Assembly (NCBI RefSeq): GCF_003184185.1
Contig: NZ_QHJG01000019.1
Coordinates: forward strand, 1-64,000
DNA from: Legionella qingyii
GTDB taxonomy: Bacteria > Pseudomonadota > Gammaproteobacteria > Legionellales > Legionellaceae
DNA: 64,000 nucleotides
Direction: 5' to 3'
Positions 38,024 through 46,965 of the stretch are shown here, piece by piece. The notes under the pieces are model-generated. The model was not told the origin of the DNA. It did no database searches and saw only the letters and a program-made list of their open reading frames with translations. Within the stretch, counting starts at the first letter, position 1. Each line of letters begins with the position of its first letter. Made by a program: the position numbers and the translations under genes.

Positions 38024-38788
38024 ATGCAACAAGAAACACATAGCGTTTCATTAATTACTTACAATATTCATAAAGGTTTTGGTGTGGGTGCTGTACGCTT
38101 TTTACTTCCTAAAATGCGAGATGCCATTTCTAGCTTACAACCTGATTTTGTTTTTTTACAAGAAGTTCAAGGTGAACACATAAAACGGCAAAAGCGAATT
38201 AATGCTTGGCCTGATTCACCTCAATTTGAGTATATTGCGGAAAATATATGGCCCCATTATGTTTATGCAAAAAATGCCGTATATGAGTCAGGACATCATG
38301 GGAATGCAATTTTAAGTAAATATGCTTTTGAGCGATTTGAAAATGTTAATCTTGCAAACATACGCAGAGCCTCGAGAGGAATATTACACGCACAGCTGAA
38401 ACTGGATAATCTCACTATTCATTTGTTATGTGTGCACTTGGGTCTTTTTAAAGCAGAGCGTATGGTGCAATGTAATGCTTTAATGCAACGCATAAAGGAT
38501 GTCGTTCCACAAGATGAACCTCTGCTGATGGCTGGGGATTTCAATGATTGGCGTACAATAATTTCTAAGCCTTTGGCTGAAGACTTAAATATAGAAGAGG
38601 CTTTTGTTTCAGTGGAAGGCCAGCATGCACGCTCCTTTCCTGCAATCAAACCAGCGCTTTGCGTTGATCGCGTCTATTTTCGGGGTATGAAAGTTCAAGA
38701 AGTAGCTTGCTTACATGGCAAGCCTTGGCGAATGCTTTCTGATCATTTGCCACTTTATGCGCGTTTTGAATTGATTAAGCCCTTGTAG
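38024..38788 (+). CDS. endonuclease/exonuclease/phosphatase family protein
   Basis: A 254-residue EEP-fold hydrolase with TYNIHKGFG, VFLQEVQGEH, GHHGNAILSK, AGDFNDW and DHLPLYARFEL, the metal and catalytic motifs of the family. It may act on phosphodiesters; family members include phospholipid and nucleic acid enzymes. No signal peptide is seen. It faces away from the hydrolase and is the last ordinary gene before the accessory island. Confidence 0.85.
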   Translation: MQQETHSVSLITYNIHKGFGVGAVRFLLPKMRDAISSLQPDFVFLQEVQGEHIKRQKRINAWPDSPQFEYIAENIWPHYVYAKNAVYESGHHGNAILSKYAFERFENVNLANIRRASRGILHAQLKLDNLTIHLLCVHLGLFKAERMVQCNALMQRIKDVVPQDEPLLMAGDFNDWRTIISKPLAEDLNIEEAFVSVEGQHARSFPAIKPALCVDRVYFRGMKVQEVACLHGKPWRMLSDHLPLYARFELIKPL

Positions 38789-39362
38789 TTTAATTACCAC
38801 AAAAAGCGTAGAGAGCGTGCAGCAGTGGCATATGATCAATTAAAAAGTTCAATTTTTGCTTCCCTTAACTTGTTCTAACTCTTTAGTTTAAAGATGTTGC
38901 AAACACTACAATAGTTCCTTGTTTAGGGGAGTACGAAAAATAATAATAAGAGAAAAAATGAAAAGAATGGCATAGCGATTTAAATAATAAAGGTAGTTTT
39001 AGATTTTTTATCTTCCAGTAACGAATCAAAACCTAAAAGCCAGTCTCGAAGCCCGCTACAAACAAGTAAATAAAACAAGATAATAATTTCACCAAAAGTA
39101 AACCTATAAAATAAAATGCAGTTAAATAACGTAATGGGCGGTAGATTTTAGGTATGTAATCATAGAAACCAAAACAGTGGCAATCCAGCAAAACAAAAGT
39201 AAAACATTAATAAATTAAGATCAGTAAATAGCCACTCTAAATTTGCTTCAAAATGAGTCTTGGAAAAATTATAAGCGTTCTATTCTATGATACTCCCTGG
39301 TATCCCCACTAAAATAAGAACGGGAACTTCAACTAGCGGACCAATGTGAGAACTCTCTCACT
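38789..39362 (-). pseudogene. decayed membrane-protein-like sequence
   Basis: No open frame survives, but the minus strand has short frames of protein-like character: SHIGPLVEVPVLILVGIPG at about 39300-39360, resembling the end of ACR3-type arsenite permeases, and YIPKIYRPLRYLTAFYFIGL at 39060-39170, interrupted by stops and shifts. I read this as a decayed membrane protein gene or genes. Identity is uncertain. Confidence 0.4.
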
Positions 39363-39365
39363 AAA

Positions 39366-39487
39366 AGGACTTACGAAAAACTCCAAGGTCGAGGCAAAAA
39401 ATGTTTTTAATGAGGGAGTTTAGATATACTAAATGACCGAAGTAAAAACATTTTTTAACGAAGAGATTGGGGTTTTTCGTAAGTCCT
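39366..39487. mobile_element. 122-bp MITE-like palindrome
   Basis: The ends AGGACTTACGAAAAA and its reverse complement TTTTTCGTAAGTCCT lie at 39366 and 39487; the repeat continues, with a few mismatches (AAAAAATGTTTTTA), to a central TTTAG-ATATA-CTAAA hairpin at 39419-39433. It codes for nothing. The near-perfect symmetry suggests a non-autonomous element made from paired insertion-sequence ends. No target duplication could be recognised. Confidence 0.65.
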
Positions 39488-39771
39488 GTCATCCAATTGC
39501 TTTTGCAGTTCAGACGACAATTGCGCCTTATTACGGCGTAATAGCGCCACAATATAGGGAATTAACGCGGCAGAACGATTGGCGTTATCAAAACCGTGCA
39601 AGACGCGACGCGGACTTTTTCCATCACCACATCACGATTTAATCTTTTCGGTGTAGAATCAATCTCCTTGCTCTCAGGAAAGCTTTTTAAATAAACCTTT
39701 TGGCCAATGTAATTGGCAATTTCTGTGATGGAAGAAGAAAAATCCGGCATATCAACTACCCCATAAGACAC
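39488..39771 (-). pseudogene. frameshifted coding remnant of unknown protein
   Basis: Reading the minus strand from about 39771: MSYGVVDMPDFSSSI, IGQKVYLKSFPES, then after a frameshift near 39605 a stretch that reads SPRRVLHGFDNANRSAALIP and VALLRRN, ending at the palindrome's edge. The second stretch has good codon structure, so a gene was probably cut by the element at its 3' side. I do not recognise the protein family. Confidence 0.4.
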
Positions 39772-39887
39772 GCACCATGCTAGGTATAAAATTATACATA
39801 ATAACCAAGCTTAAAGCAAAACAAGGATAACAAGAGTAAGTATTCGAAATCTCATGCAATGAATTATAATTATACAAGGCATGATAA

Positions 39888-41789
39888 ATGAGAAATAATT
39901 TGAAAGCTCGCACAGAAAAAAATAACGGGTATCTTTATGTGATTAAACCGGGTTCTGAACCTTCTTCGAGCATTTTTGATGCCTTAGTCATTCATTTACA
40001 ACAAGCTGGATTTTTAAATAATTTTGAAAAATCGATTGTTTTCAAACACAATGCAATTTATTTTCGACATAATTTAAATGAAATTAGTGCTTTTATTTCT
40101 GAATTTCTACCGCTGATATTAGATTTTAAAAAAGCAGGTGAACCCATTTCACTAGATGAAGAAACTGTGTTTGAAAAAAAATTTATCCAGGAAAAAGCGG
40201 GAATTGTTTTTGAGCGATGCGAAGAACCCGTCTCAGTCAAGCGAAGAAATAAAATTCGCGAAGCAAAGCATGATTTACAAAATTTGGATTTTGACAGTAT
40301 TTCTGATAATAAAATTACTGAAATTAGCGGTAACTCGGCTTCCTCTGCAAAAGCACATTTGCTAAAAGGAATATCGGAACATCAAGGTGTCTGTATTGGC
40401 GAGACTCATTCTAAAGTTTTACATAAAAAATTTTTAGTAACTTCTATGCCTAGCTTTGCAGCCTCTGGAATCAAACAGTTATTTGTTGAGTTAGGATTTT
40501 ATGATACTCAAACGGCTTTATACGAAAAATTTTTCCAAACAGGCTTATTACCCAAAGCATTATTAGCCGAATTAATTCGTCAGGATATCAGCAATCGTAT
40601 TATAGTGGGAAAAAATTCCGATGATTTTTTATATAGCTATAGGACTAACCCCTATTCCAGTTTAGGTATTGTTGTCATGGCGCAAATGCTTGGTATACAC
40701 ATTACCCCCATCGATACCACTGAGGCTTATGATGGTATTACTGGTTATGCCAAAAAAAATGAAACTAAATTTTCGAAAAAGCGTGCCTTGGCAATGAATT
40801 TAACCGCTGCTGAAATTATTTCGCAAAGCCGCGAAAAATATTTCGCACTTGTGGGAGCCCACCATAATATTAGTATGAAAGAATTGAGAGCTCCTGGCGT
40901 TTCGGCGCTTCTTTCAATTCCAAACCTGGATTTAAGGGACATAACAGTGATGGATATTGAGGAAGATCCCTTTATTCGAGCCAGTTTAATCTATAACATT
41001 CATCGAGTTTTAATGGGTAAGCCAATCAAACCTTTGCAAGTGATTTCACCAGCACCACAAAATTATCTTGATTGTTTTAAACTAATCTATTTAACCGGAC
41101 TAAAACGGGAGATAAAACAATTCTCGAATGAACCTAGGCTGGCCTGGTACCAAAAAAAATTAGAGAAGTTAGATTTCCTAAAAAAAATTGATGATATTTA
41201 TCATTTATTTGAGGATATTATGCTCAAATTGGAAGATGAGGTGAATGAATATAAAGAGGCCTCCGCTCAAACTGCATCGAAAATTTTTCCTTTTTTATTA
41301 GAAAAATATTTAGAAGGTGAAGACTTGCGAGGCTCTGAGGTAAGAGAAACTAAATTTCCTGAGACAATTCCACTTTTATTAAACGCACCTGACTATAGTA
41401 AAACGCATGAAGAGTTTTATTCGTATAAAGGAGCGGATAATCATGAAGCGGTTGAACGCATTAAGCATATTTATGATGATTATGTATCAAAATTTACTGC
41501 TGTTCAGCTATCAACGATGGATAAAAAACAAAAATTTTTGGAAATTGGAGAATTAAAGATTGAATTTATAGATCTTATTAAATTTTTTACCAAAAACTGG
41601 AACCAGGATGATAAAACTCAATTATTTAATTTCATGCGAAAATGGGAAAATCAAAAAACCTTTTTAACTTATCATCGTGATAATAAGTTTTATAATTTAT
41701 TTACCGCACCTAACACCTGGAATGAGGTAAAAGAAATTTTGAAAGGCGACTCGGGACTTGGCTCTTATTTTCGTCCCCAATACAAATAA
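39888..41789 (+). CDS. candidate effector with GETH/ChaN-TIKI-like toxin domain
   Basis: A 633-residue protein without signal peptide, AT-rich. Residues about 155-360 carry the motif set of the PMT/ToxA-related ChaN-like superfamily: GETHS at 171-175, IKQLFVELGF near 195-204, HITPIDT at 271-277, RALAMNLTAAE near 299 and LVGAHHN at 321-327. Related domains occur at the ends of dermonecrotic-like toxins and in Legionella effectors. The first 150 and last 250 residues are Lys/Glu-rich with no family that I recognise. It sits between mobile remnants, so horizontal acquisition is likely. A Dot/Icm substrate is inferred, not shown. Confidence 0.72.
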   Translation: MRNNLKARTEKNNGYLYVIKPGSEPSSSIFDALVIHLQQAGFLNNFEKSIVFKHNAIYFRHNLNEISAFISEFLPLILDFKKAGEPISLDEETVFEKKFIQEKAGIVFERCEEPVSVKRRNKIREAKHDLQNLDFDSISDNKITEISGNSASSAKAHLLKGISEHQGVCIGETHSKVLHKKFLVTSMPSFAASGIKQLFVELGFYDTQTALYEKFFQTGLLPKALLAELIRQDISNRIIVGKNSDDFLYSYRTNPYSSLGIVVMAQMLGIHITPIDTTEAYDGITGYAKKNETKFSKKRALAMNLTAAEIISQSREKYFALVGAHHNISMKELRAPGVSALLSIPNLDLRDITVMDIEEDPFIRASLIYNIHRVLMGKPIKPLQVISPAPQNYLDCFKLIYLTGLKREIKQFSNEPRLAWYQKKLEKLDFLKKIDDIYHLFEDIMLKLEDEVNEYKEASAQTASKIFPFLLEKYLEGEDLRGSEVRETKFPETIPLLLNAPDYSKTHEEFYSYKGADNHEAVERIKHIYDDYVSKFTAVQLSTMDKKQKFLEIGELKIEFIDLIKFFTKNWNQDDKTQLFNFMRKWENQKTFLTYHRDNKFYNLFTAPNTWNEVKEILKGDSGLGSYFRPQYK

Positions 41790-41802
41790 CCAATAGCAAG
41801 GT

Positions 41803-42042
41803 TTGGTTGTTCATTATTATACGCCTCAGCACAATAGGTCTTTGAAGGCGACATCCGTGCCTGTTTTGATCAAATCAGGAATAGCCCTTCCTATAGAAAT
41901 ATTGATCCGTCAGTTAAATCAAAAAATAGCGGGCTGGACTAACTACTACAAAGGAGTATCGTCAAAAGTATTCGCAAAAATCGACTTTGAAATCTACTCA
42001 GCCCTAGAAAACTGGTGCTTGAAAAGACACGGCAGAAAATGA
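41803..42042 (+). pseudogene. group II intron maturase C-terminal remnant
   Basis: A 79-codon frame. IEILIRQLNQKIAGWTNYYK followed by SKVFAKIDFEIYSALENW and CLKRHGRK matches the maturase-specific end (GIIM domain) of group II intron reverse transcriptases. The reverse transcriptase core is missing. The frame has no proper start and ends in the edge of a palindromic element. It is a residue of an intron. Confidence 0.75.
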
Positions 42043-42120
42043 TGTGGTCTAATTGATTTGGACACTCCAGTTAAGAGATAATTTGTTTAATTGGAGGTCA
42101 AAATCAATTAGACCACATCA
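42040..42120. mobile_element. 81-bp MITE-like hairpin
   Basis: TGATGTGGTCTAATTGATTT at 42040-42059 and AAATCAATTAGACCACATCA at 42101-42120 are exact reverse complements; inner parts (ACTCCAGTTAA and TTAATTGGAG) continue the pairing with mismatches. It starts on the stop codon of the maturase remnant. I infer paired terminal repeats of an insertion sequence, or a terminator-like hairpin. Confidence 0.65.
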
Positions 42121-42370
42121 AACCTTAATGGTCACTCTAGCGACTATCCATTAAGGAATATCTACCGGGGTTGTGAGCGTTGGCGAGTATGTAGAGTTAA
42201 ATGTGGAACCCAGGAGATCCATTAGTCGAAGGGGAAGCGTATTGAGAAATTGAGTGAATGATCAAAAGGAGTCTATATGAAGTTACGAGTAAGTACATGC
42301 AAAAATTACCTTGCATCTATTTATTGATTTTAGAAAACTCCTGAACTAATACTTTTTTGGGGATTGGTTC
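42121..42370. other. non-coding tail of the island, possible intron RNA remnant
   Basis: No ORF is present. The stretch with GGAACCCAGGAGATCC and AGTCGAAGGGGAAGCG is reminiscent of the structured, GA-rich 5' portions of group II introns, but its order relative to the maturase remnant is not that of an intact intron, so this is low confidence. Confidence 0.3.
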
Positions 42371-42393
42371 AATGTAATGAACCTTCCCCAAAA
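42355..42393 (-). terminator. hairpin downstream of fba
   Basis: TTTTGGGGA at 42355-42363 pairs with TCCCCAAAA at 42385-42393, and the inner GGTTCA pairs with TGAACC. It lies six bases past the aldolase stop on its strand. It is probably a transcription end signal, although a long U-run is not seen. Confidence 0.5.
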
Positions 42394-42399
42394 GAAAGA

Positions 42400-43410
42400 T
42401 CATTCCATATTGTTGTTGTATTCACCTACACAGGCCAGGCTATTCAAACGAGCACGTTTTAATAATGCTTCTTGTGCTTTAGCAATATTGGCCTTATTTC
42501 CACCCCAGGCAGCTAAACAATCTTCTTGTAATGCTCTACCGAAAGAAAAACTGAGCAACCAAGGTTGATGGTCGATGCTATTAATCGCATTTAAATTTGC
42601 TGTAGCTTGTTGTGGCGTTTGTCCACCAGATAAGAAATTAATTGTTGGTACAGCAGCAGGTACATTATTACGGAATACACCGATTGTGTAGTCAGCAATT
42701 TCATCAGGTTCACTAAAAGGGCTATGCGCTTTACCACAGGTCACCATGCTGGGTTTTAAAATAATATGTTCTAATTCAACTTGGTGGATAAATAAAGCGT
42801 GGAATAACTCATGCAGCACAATTTCACATACTTCTGCACAATGTTCGATGCTGTGGTCTCCATCCATAAGTACTTCAGGTTCAACGATGGGAACAATTCC
42901 TGCTTCTTGGCAAGCTGCAGCATAACGAGCCAGATTTTCCGCCCCTGTTTTAACCGCAGTTAAACTGGGGGTAAATTCAGAAATTGAATAAACATTTCGC
43001 CATTTAGCGAATTTTGCACCTAATTTTTTAAAATGTTGCAAACGTTCGGATAATCCATCTAAACCTTGAGTAACTTGTTCCTTTTCAGTATTGGCTAAAG
43101 TAACTAATCCTTTATCAACTTTGATGCCAGGGACGATACCTTTATCAGCAAATAGTTTAGGAATAGGGGTTCCATGCTCATCAGTTTGGCTAAAGGTTTC
43201 TTCAAATAAAATAACCCCGTTGATATATTGTTCCAAATCGGTTGTAGTTGCGAGCAGAAGTCTATAATCCCTGCGGTTTTCTTCAGTATTTTCAATACCA
43301 ATTGAAGCAAAACGCTTTCCTATAGTTGAATTGCTTTCATCTGCAGCTAAGATTCCTTTACCTTCTTGCAGTATTTGTTCCATGGTATTAGAGAGTTCTT
43401 CATAATTCAT
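42400..43410 (-). CDS. fba: fructose-bisphosphate aldolase class I
   Basis: A 336-residue Schiff-base aldolase splitting fructose-1,6-bisphosphate into GAP and DHAP. Motifs: GILAADESNSTIGKRF near the start, VEPEVLMDGDH, and the catalytic Lys in LKPSMVTCG. The Legionella-type class I enzyme is a eukaryote-like form. A RBS (AGGAG) precedes the ATG at 43410. The 24-base gap from the FNR gene suggests co-transcription. Confidence 0.95.
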   Translation of the reverse strand: MNYEELSNTMEQILQEGKGILAADESNSTIGKRFASIGIENTEENRRDYRLLLATTTDLEQYINGVILFEETFSQTDEHGTPIPKLFADKGIVPGIKVDKGLVTLANTEKEQVTQGLDGLSERLQHFKKLGAKFAKWRNVYSISEFTPSLTAVKTGAENLARYAAACQEAGIVPIVEPEVLMDGDHSIEHCAEVCEIVLHELFHALFIHQVELEHIILKPSMVTCGKAHSPFSEPDEIADYTIGVFRNNVPAAVPTINFLSGGQTPQQATANLNAINSIDHQPWLLSFSFGRALQEDCLAAWGGNKANIAKAQEALLKRARLNSLACVGEYNNNME

Positions 43411-43434
43411 ATTGTGTTTGCTCCTGATTGATTA

Positions 43435-44169
43435 TTATCTAGATATATATTTCTCACGAATAATATGTTGCATGGCAAAACCCTGTTCTTTTAACGAATT
43501 AAATGCTTCGTCGATCATACTGGGATTTCCACATAAATAAATGACATCACGTTGAGGATCAAGGTTTAGTGTAGGAAAGGCATGTTGTACGTACCCATTG
43601 TACTCATTTTCATTTAACTCATGTGCTGCCTGCCTGCTTAGATAGGGTCTAAATGTAGCTCTAGGATATTTTTGAGAAAACGCATAAAACTCGTTGGCAT
43701 AGAGAATTTCTTCCCGTCTTTGTACTCCTTGCAGAATGACCACCTCGAGCGCAGGATGTTGTTCCATGAGTGTACCCAGTTCTTGAAGCATTGCTCGATA
43801 GGGGGTAACTCCTGTGCTGGTAGCAACCAGGATAAATCGTGCGGGTATATCCTCCTTGATAATTAAGCGACCATAGGGTCCGCTGCTCTGAATAGTGTCT
43901 CCAGGTTTTAAATTATAAAGAAATTCGGTGCCCGGGCCATTTGCAAAATAACCGGCTGCAATTTCAATTTGATTATCTTGTTTTGGCGCATTGGCTATAC
44001 TATAACTACGTTTTAACGATTTTCCTTGATGTTCAAAGTGAATGGTAATAAATTGTCCAGGTAAATAATTAAAATAGGGTGCAACTTCGCAATTAAAAAT
44101 GAAGTGTTTTACTTTAGGAGAGATCATAAATGATTCTTTTAAAGTGATGGGGAATGTATTTATTTGCAT
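43435..44169 (-). CDS. ferredoxin-NADP reductase-like oxidoreductase
   Basis: A 244-residue FAD/NAD(P)-binding protein. FAD site RSYSIANAP; NAD(P) site VATSTGVTPYRAML and LCGNPSMIDEAF near the end. It would move electrons between NAD(P)H and a ferredoxin, flavodoxin or other partner. The start ATG at 44169 (MQINTFPIT) is chosen over a TTG four codons earlier. Confidence 0.87.
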   Translation of the reverse strand: MQINTFPITLKESFMISPKVKHFIFNCEVAPYFNYLPGQFITIHFEHQGKSLKRSYSIANAPKQDNQIEIAAGYFANGPGTEFLYNLKPGDTIQSSGPYGRLIIKEDIPARFILVATSTGVTPYRAMLQELGTLMEQHPALEVVILQGVQRREEILYANEFYAFSQKYPRATFRPYLSRQAAHELNENEYNGYVQHAFPTLNLDPQRDVIYLCGNPSMIDEAFNSLKEQGFAMQHIIREKYISR

Positions 44170-44275
44170 GACGAATATCAACTTTACCGTAAAAACTAGA
44201 GATTATAACTCTGAACTAAAGTTAATATAAGCAAAAAATTATGCATTACACGTTTTAACGGCATATAATTATATT

Positions 44276-44818
44276 ATGAATACACCAGATCTTATCACAA
44301 TTATAGGCAATTTAAGCCGTTCTTTATACCCGGTGCAGCATTTAATTAGTGGGGGTGCGTACATACTGGGCATTTTATTTTTTTTGACCGCTATTTCCAA
44401 ACTAAGAAAAATTGCAGATCACAGGGCGCAATCTTCCTCGCAGGAAAAAATGTATACCCCGATGATGTACTTATTATTTGGAGCGATTCTCCTTTATTTA
44501 CCTACTGCCCTAGATGCTATGGCTAACACAACTTTTGGAGTAGGTAACATTTTAACTTATACATCATATAACCCCTCAAATATATTCAGTTCTATGGGCT
44601 TGTTGATTCAAACAGCAGGGGTATTATGGTTTGTTCGTGGGAGTGTATTGGTAGCACAGTCGAGTCAGCCAGGGACTCAGCATGGACCTAAAGGTTTGGC
44701 ATTTATAATTGCAGGAGTATTGGCAATGAATTTTGATAACACCATCGCCATGCTAAATTACACGATAAGTTCTTTGGTTCGTTGGACTATGGCAATTACA
44801 GCAAGCCAAGGATATTAG
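44276..44818 (+). CDS. dotV: IcmC/DotE-like Dot/Icm membrane protein, DotV-like
   Basis: A 180-residue membrane protein with three to four helices and the IcmC/DotE design: N-terminal LITIIGNLSRSLYPVQHLISG, helix with GGAYILGILFFLTAISKL, the cytoplasmic loop ending PTALDAMANTTFG, LLIQTAGVLWFVRGSVLVAQ, and GPKGLAFIIAGVLAMNFDNT. DotV is the IcmC-like protein encoded outside the main dot/icm loci near proA and pssA in L. pneumophila, as I recall. The name is based on that position and similarity; the main icmC gene remains the alternative identity. Confidence 0.7.
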   Translation: MNTPDLITIIGNLSRSLYPVQHLISGGAYILGILFFLTAISKLRKIADHRAQSSSQEKMYTPMMYLLFGAILLYLPTALDAMANTTFGVGNILTYTSYNPSNIFSSMGLLIQTAGVLWFVRGSVLVAQSSQPGTQHGPKGLAFIIAGVLAMNFDNTIAMLNYTISSLVRWTMAITASQGY

Positions 44819-44824
44819 CGGCCT

Positions 44825-45106
44825 CTAAATCTCTTCTCCACAGATTCTTAAGTTATTTGCTTTGGCAAAATCAATAATGGATTGATACAACAGGGGACTT
44901 GATTCTTTAAGTTTTGGATCAAGCAAAACGCATTGGTATCCCTCACTATTTACACTGGGCCGTAACAGGGGCGAATAATGAATGCGGCTGTTCTTAAAGC
45001 TTGCTAGCGAACCACTCATCCTTTCTGCCCAATCGCTGGGTCGAAAAGTTTTTCCTTGGTCAGTTATTCCTTCTATAATAATTGTCTTATTTTTAGGTGT
45101 AGCCAT
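44825..45106 (-). CDS. DUF3579 family protein
   Basis: A 93-residue protein: IIIEGITDQGKTFRPSDWAER near the start and LRPSVNSEGYQCVLLDPKL in the middle are the typical DUF3579 segments. It has no membrane segment or known function. It is convergent with the dotV-like gene, 6 bases apart, and diverges from pssA. Confidence 0.88.
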   Translation of the reverse strand: MATPKNKTIIIEGITDQGKTFRPSDWAERMSGSLASFKNSRIHYSPLLRPSVNSEGYQCVLLDPKLKESSPLLYQSIIDFAKANNLRICGEEI

Positions 45107-45283
45107 AGCTTATTATACAATATAAATACAGTATGCTAAGTATACCATCATATGCGGGCTGCTGTACTGTAATTTATCCATTTTTTACAGAAATAAATTT
45201 GTGTTAATTTGGTTTTCAAAAGTAATTTTTATCCCTATTATGTCAACATATTTTATTTGGCATTTTTTAAAAGGTTATTAAGA

Positions 45284-46021
45284 ATGGAAAAAGAAAGTCA
45301 TTCTGGAATTTATCTGTTACCTAATCTGTTTACTACAGCCAGTCTGTTCGCAGCATTTTATTCCCTTGTAGCATCGATGAAAGGGCAATTTGAAGCTTCG
45401 ATCATCGCTATTTTTATTGGTATGATTGCCGATGGTTTGGATGGGCGAGTTGCGCGCTTAACTCATACACAGACTGAGTTTGGTGCTGAATATGACAGCT
45501 TATCCGATATGGTCACATTTGGCGTTGCGCCATCATTATTGGTATATAATTTAATTTTAAATCAGTTAGGAAAGGTAGGCTGGCTGGTTGCTTTCGTTTA
45601 TACAGCCGCCGTTGCTCTGCGATTAGCGCGCTTTAATACCCAGCTTGAAACAGCAGATAAGCGATATTTTCAGGGGTTACCTTGCCCACCAGCTGCTGCT
45701 GTAATGGCTTCTTTTGCCTGGTTATGCTTTCAAAATGAATGGCAGAATATGTTCGTTGCCATATTAACTGCGATTTTATCATCAGTTGTTTCAGGTTTAA
45801 TGGTTTCTAACTTTCGTTATTACAGTTTTAAGGAAATCGATTTTAAGGGAAAAGTTCCATTCCTGTACATCCTGGTGATGATTATTTTGTTTGTAGCCAT
45901 TGCTGCAAATCCTTCAGTGGTTTTATTTGTCAGTTTTACTGTTTATGCATTATCTGGATTGCTTATGACTTTACTAGCTTTGCATAAAATGAGAAAGCAA
46001 CGAAAGAATATTGAAAAGTAA
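45284..46021 (+). CDS. pssA: CDP-diacylglycerol-serine O-phosphatidyltransferase
   Basis: A 245-residue membrane enzyme making phosphatidylserine. The CDP-alcohol phosphotransferase motif is complete: DGLDGRVARL, then GAEYDSLSDMVTF. Seven or so membrane helices follow. The AAGG RBS at 45271 fits the ATG at 45284, making a frame start at 45209 unlikely. Type II PssA of Gram-positive-like class is common in Legionella. Confidence 0.93.
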   Translation: MEKESHSGIYLLPNLFTTASLFAAFYSLVASMKGQFEASIIAIFIGMIADGLDGRVARLTHTQTEFGAEYDSLSDMVTFGVAPSLLVYNLILNQLGKVGWLVAFVYTAAVALRLARFNTQLETADKRYFQGLPCPPAAAVMASFAWLCFQNEWQNMFVAILTAILSSVVSGLMVSNFRYYSFKEIDFKGKVPFLYILVMIILFVAIAANPSVVLFVSFTVYALSGLLMTLLALHKMRKQRKNIEK

Positions 46022-46102
46022 AAGTAATTCAAATGAACTACAAAAAAATCAGTGAACATTTTTAGGATTGATTTTCAGAAAGGATCATTATTTCAATCCT
46101 AA

Positions 46103-46372
46103 TTACTCACCTTCGCCAAAATAATTATTAATTAGATTAGACAAGGCCTCATTCATTTGCACTTCATCAGGGCCCTCTATTTCCATAATGAGTTCACTCC
46201 CTTTATTGGCTGCAAGCATCATGACCCCCATAATGCTTTTTCCATTAACGGTTTGTGAATTGCTGGTTACATCAATTTGGCTTTGGAATCTTGCTGCAGT
46301 AGAAACAAATTTTGCCGAAGCTCGCGCATGTAAGCCCAACTTATTAATTATTTTAATCTTAGTTTTAATCAT
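46103..46372 (-). CDS. phosphocarrier HPr family protein (NPr type)
   Basis: An 89-residue phosphocarrier with KLGLHARASAKF (phosphorylated His) and the Ser site KSIMGVMMLA. Together with hpf and rpoN upstream on the same strand it forms the nitrogen PTS-like rpoN cluster, so NPr is likely; a TTG ten codons earlier is not used. No ptsN or rapZ is seen between them. Confidence 0.92.
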   Translation of the reverse strand: MIKTKIKIINKLGLHARASAKFVSTAARFQSQIDVTSNSQTVNGKSIMGVMMLAANKGSELIMEIEGPDEVQMNEALSNLINNYFGEGE

Positions 46373-46618
46373 AGTGCCCGCAATGTACCACGAATTAAGC
46401 AATAAGTGTAGCTGTGTTCAGTAAAGTGGAATCTAGAATAACCAGAGGTTTCTAATCGCTGCGTTTAAGGCAACTGAGATTAGTGGCTGTTTATATTTTA
46501 CTCTCTTGGCCAAAATGTCTTGATTTTGCGAGAAATCAACTGCTCAGTATATGGGTTTCGATACTCACTAATTAGGGCATTTTGGCTCAAGCTAGCAAAT
46601 GTAAACTACCTCTATTTC

Positions 46619-46912
46619 TTAATCATGGTGTTTATGGTTTTTTTCTTTATTTTTGCTCAGTTGACGCTCCAGTTTGTCAATCAAAGCATCAATTGCAGCA
46701 TATAAATCTTCAGATTCTGAAGTTGCATGCAGTTCACCTTTGTTTATATGAACAGTTGCTTCAGCAATTTGGCGTAGTTTTTCTACATTAAATACTACAT
46801 TAATGGATTTGATTTGATCAAAGTGACGCTCCAGCTTACCGAATTTTTCTTCGGTAAATGCTCTGAGTGCAGGAGTAACATCAATATGATGTCCAGTGAT
46901 GTTAATTAGCAT
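46619..46912 (-). CDS. hpf: ribosome hibernation promoting factor
   Basis: A 97-residue protein with the HPF/YfiA fold: INITGHHIDVTPALRAF at the start and the His- and Lys-rich end KNKEKNHKHHD. It binds the 30S subunit and favours 100S dimers in stationary phase. The RBS AGGAG and a clear ATG are seen. It is 53 bases after rpoN on the same strand. Confidence 0.93.
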   Translation of the reverse strand: MLINITGHHIDVTPALRAFTEEKFGKLERHFDQIKSINVVFNVEKLRQIAEATVHINKGELHATSESEDLYAAIDALIDKLERQLSKNKEKNHKHHD

Positions 46913-46965
46913 AAAAAAATCTCCTAGTTACATAGAACCATGATGAAATCATGATCCTTAATTAA

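Noticed and set aside
39433..39642. Open frames through the 122-bp palindrome
   Set aside because: They arise because the palindrome reads open on both strands; no domain or RBS.
42121..42370. Intact group II intron
   Set aside because: No reverse transcriptase core is present and the order of pieces is wrong; only remnants can be supported.
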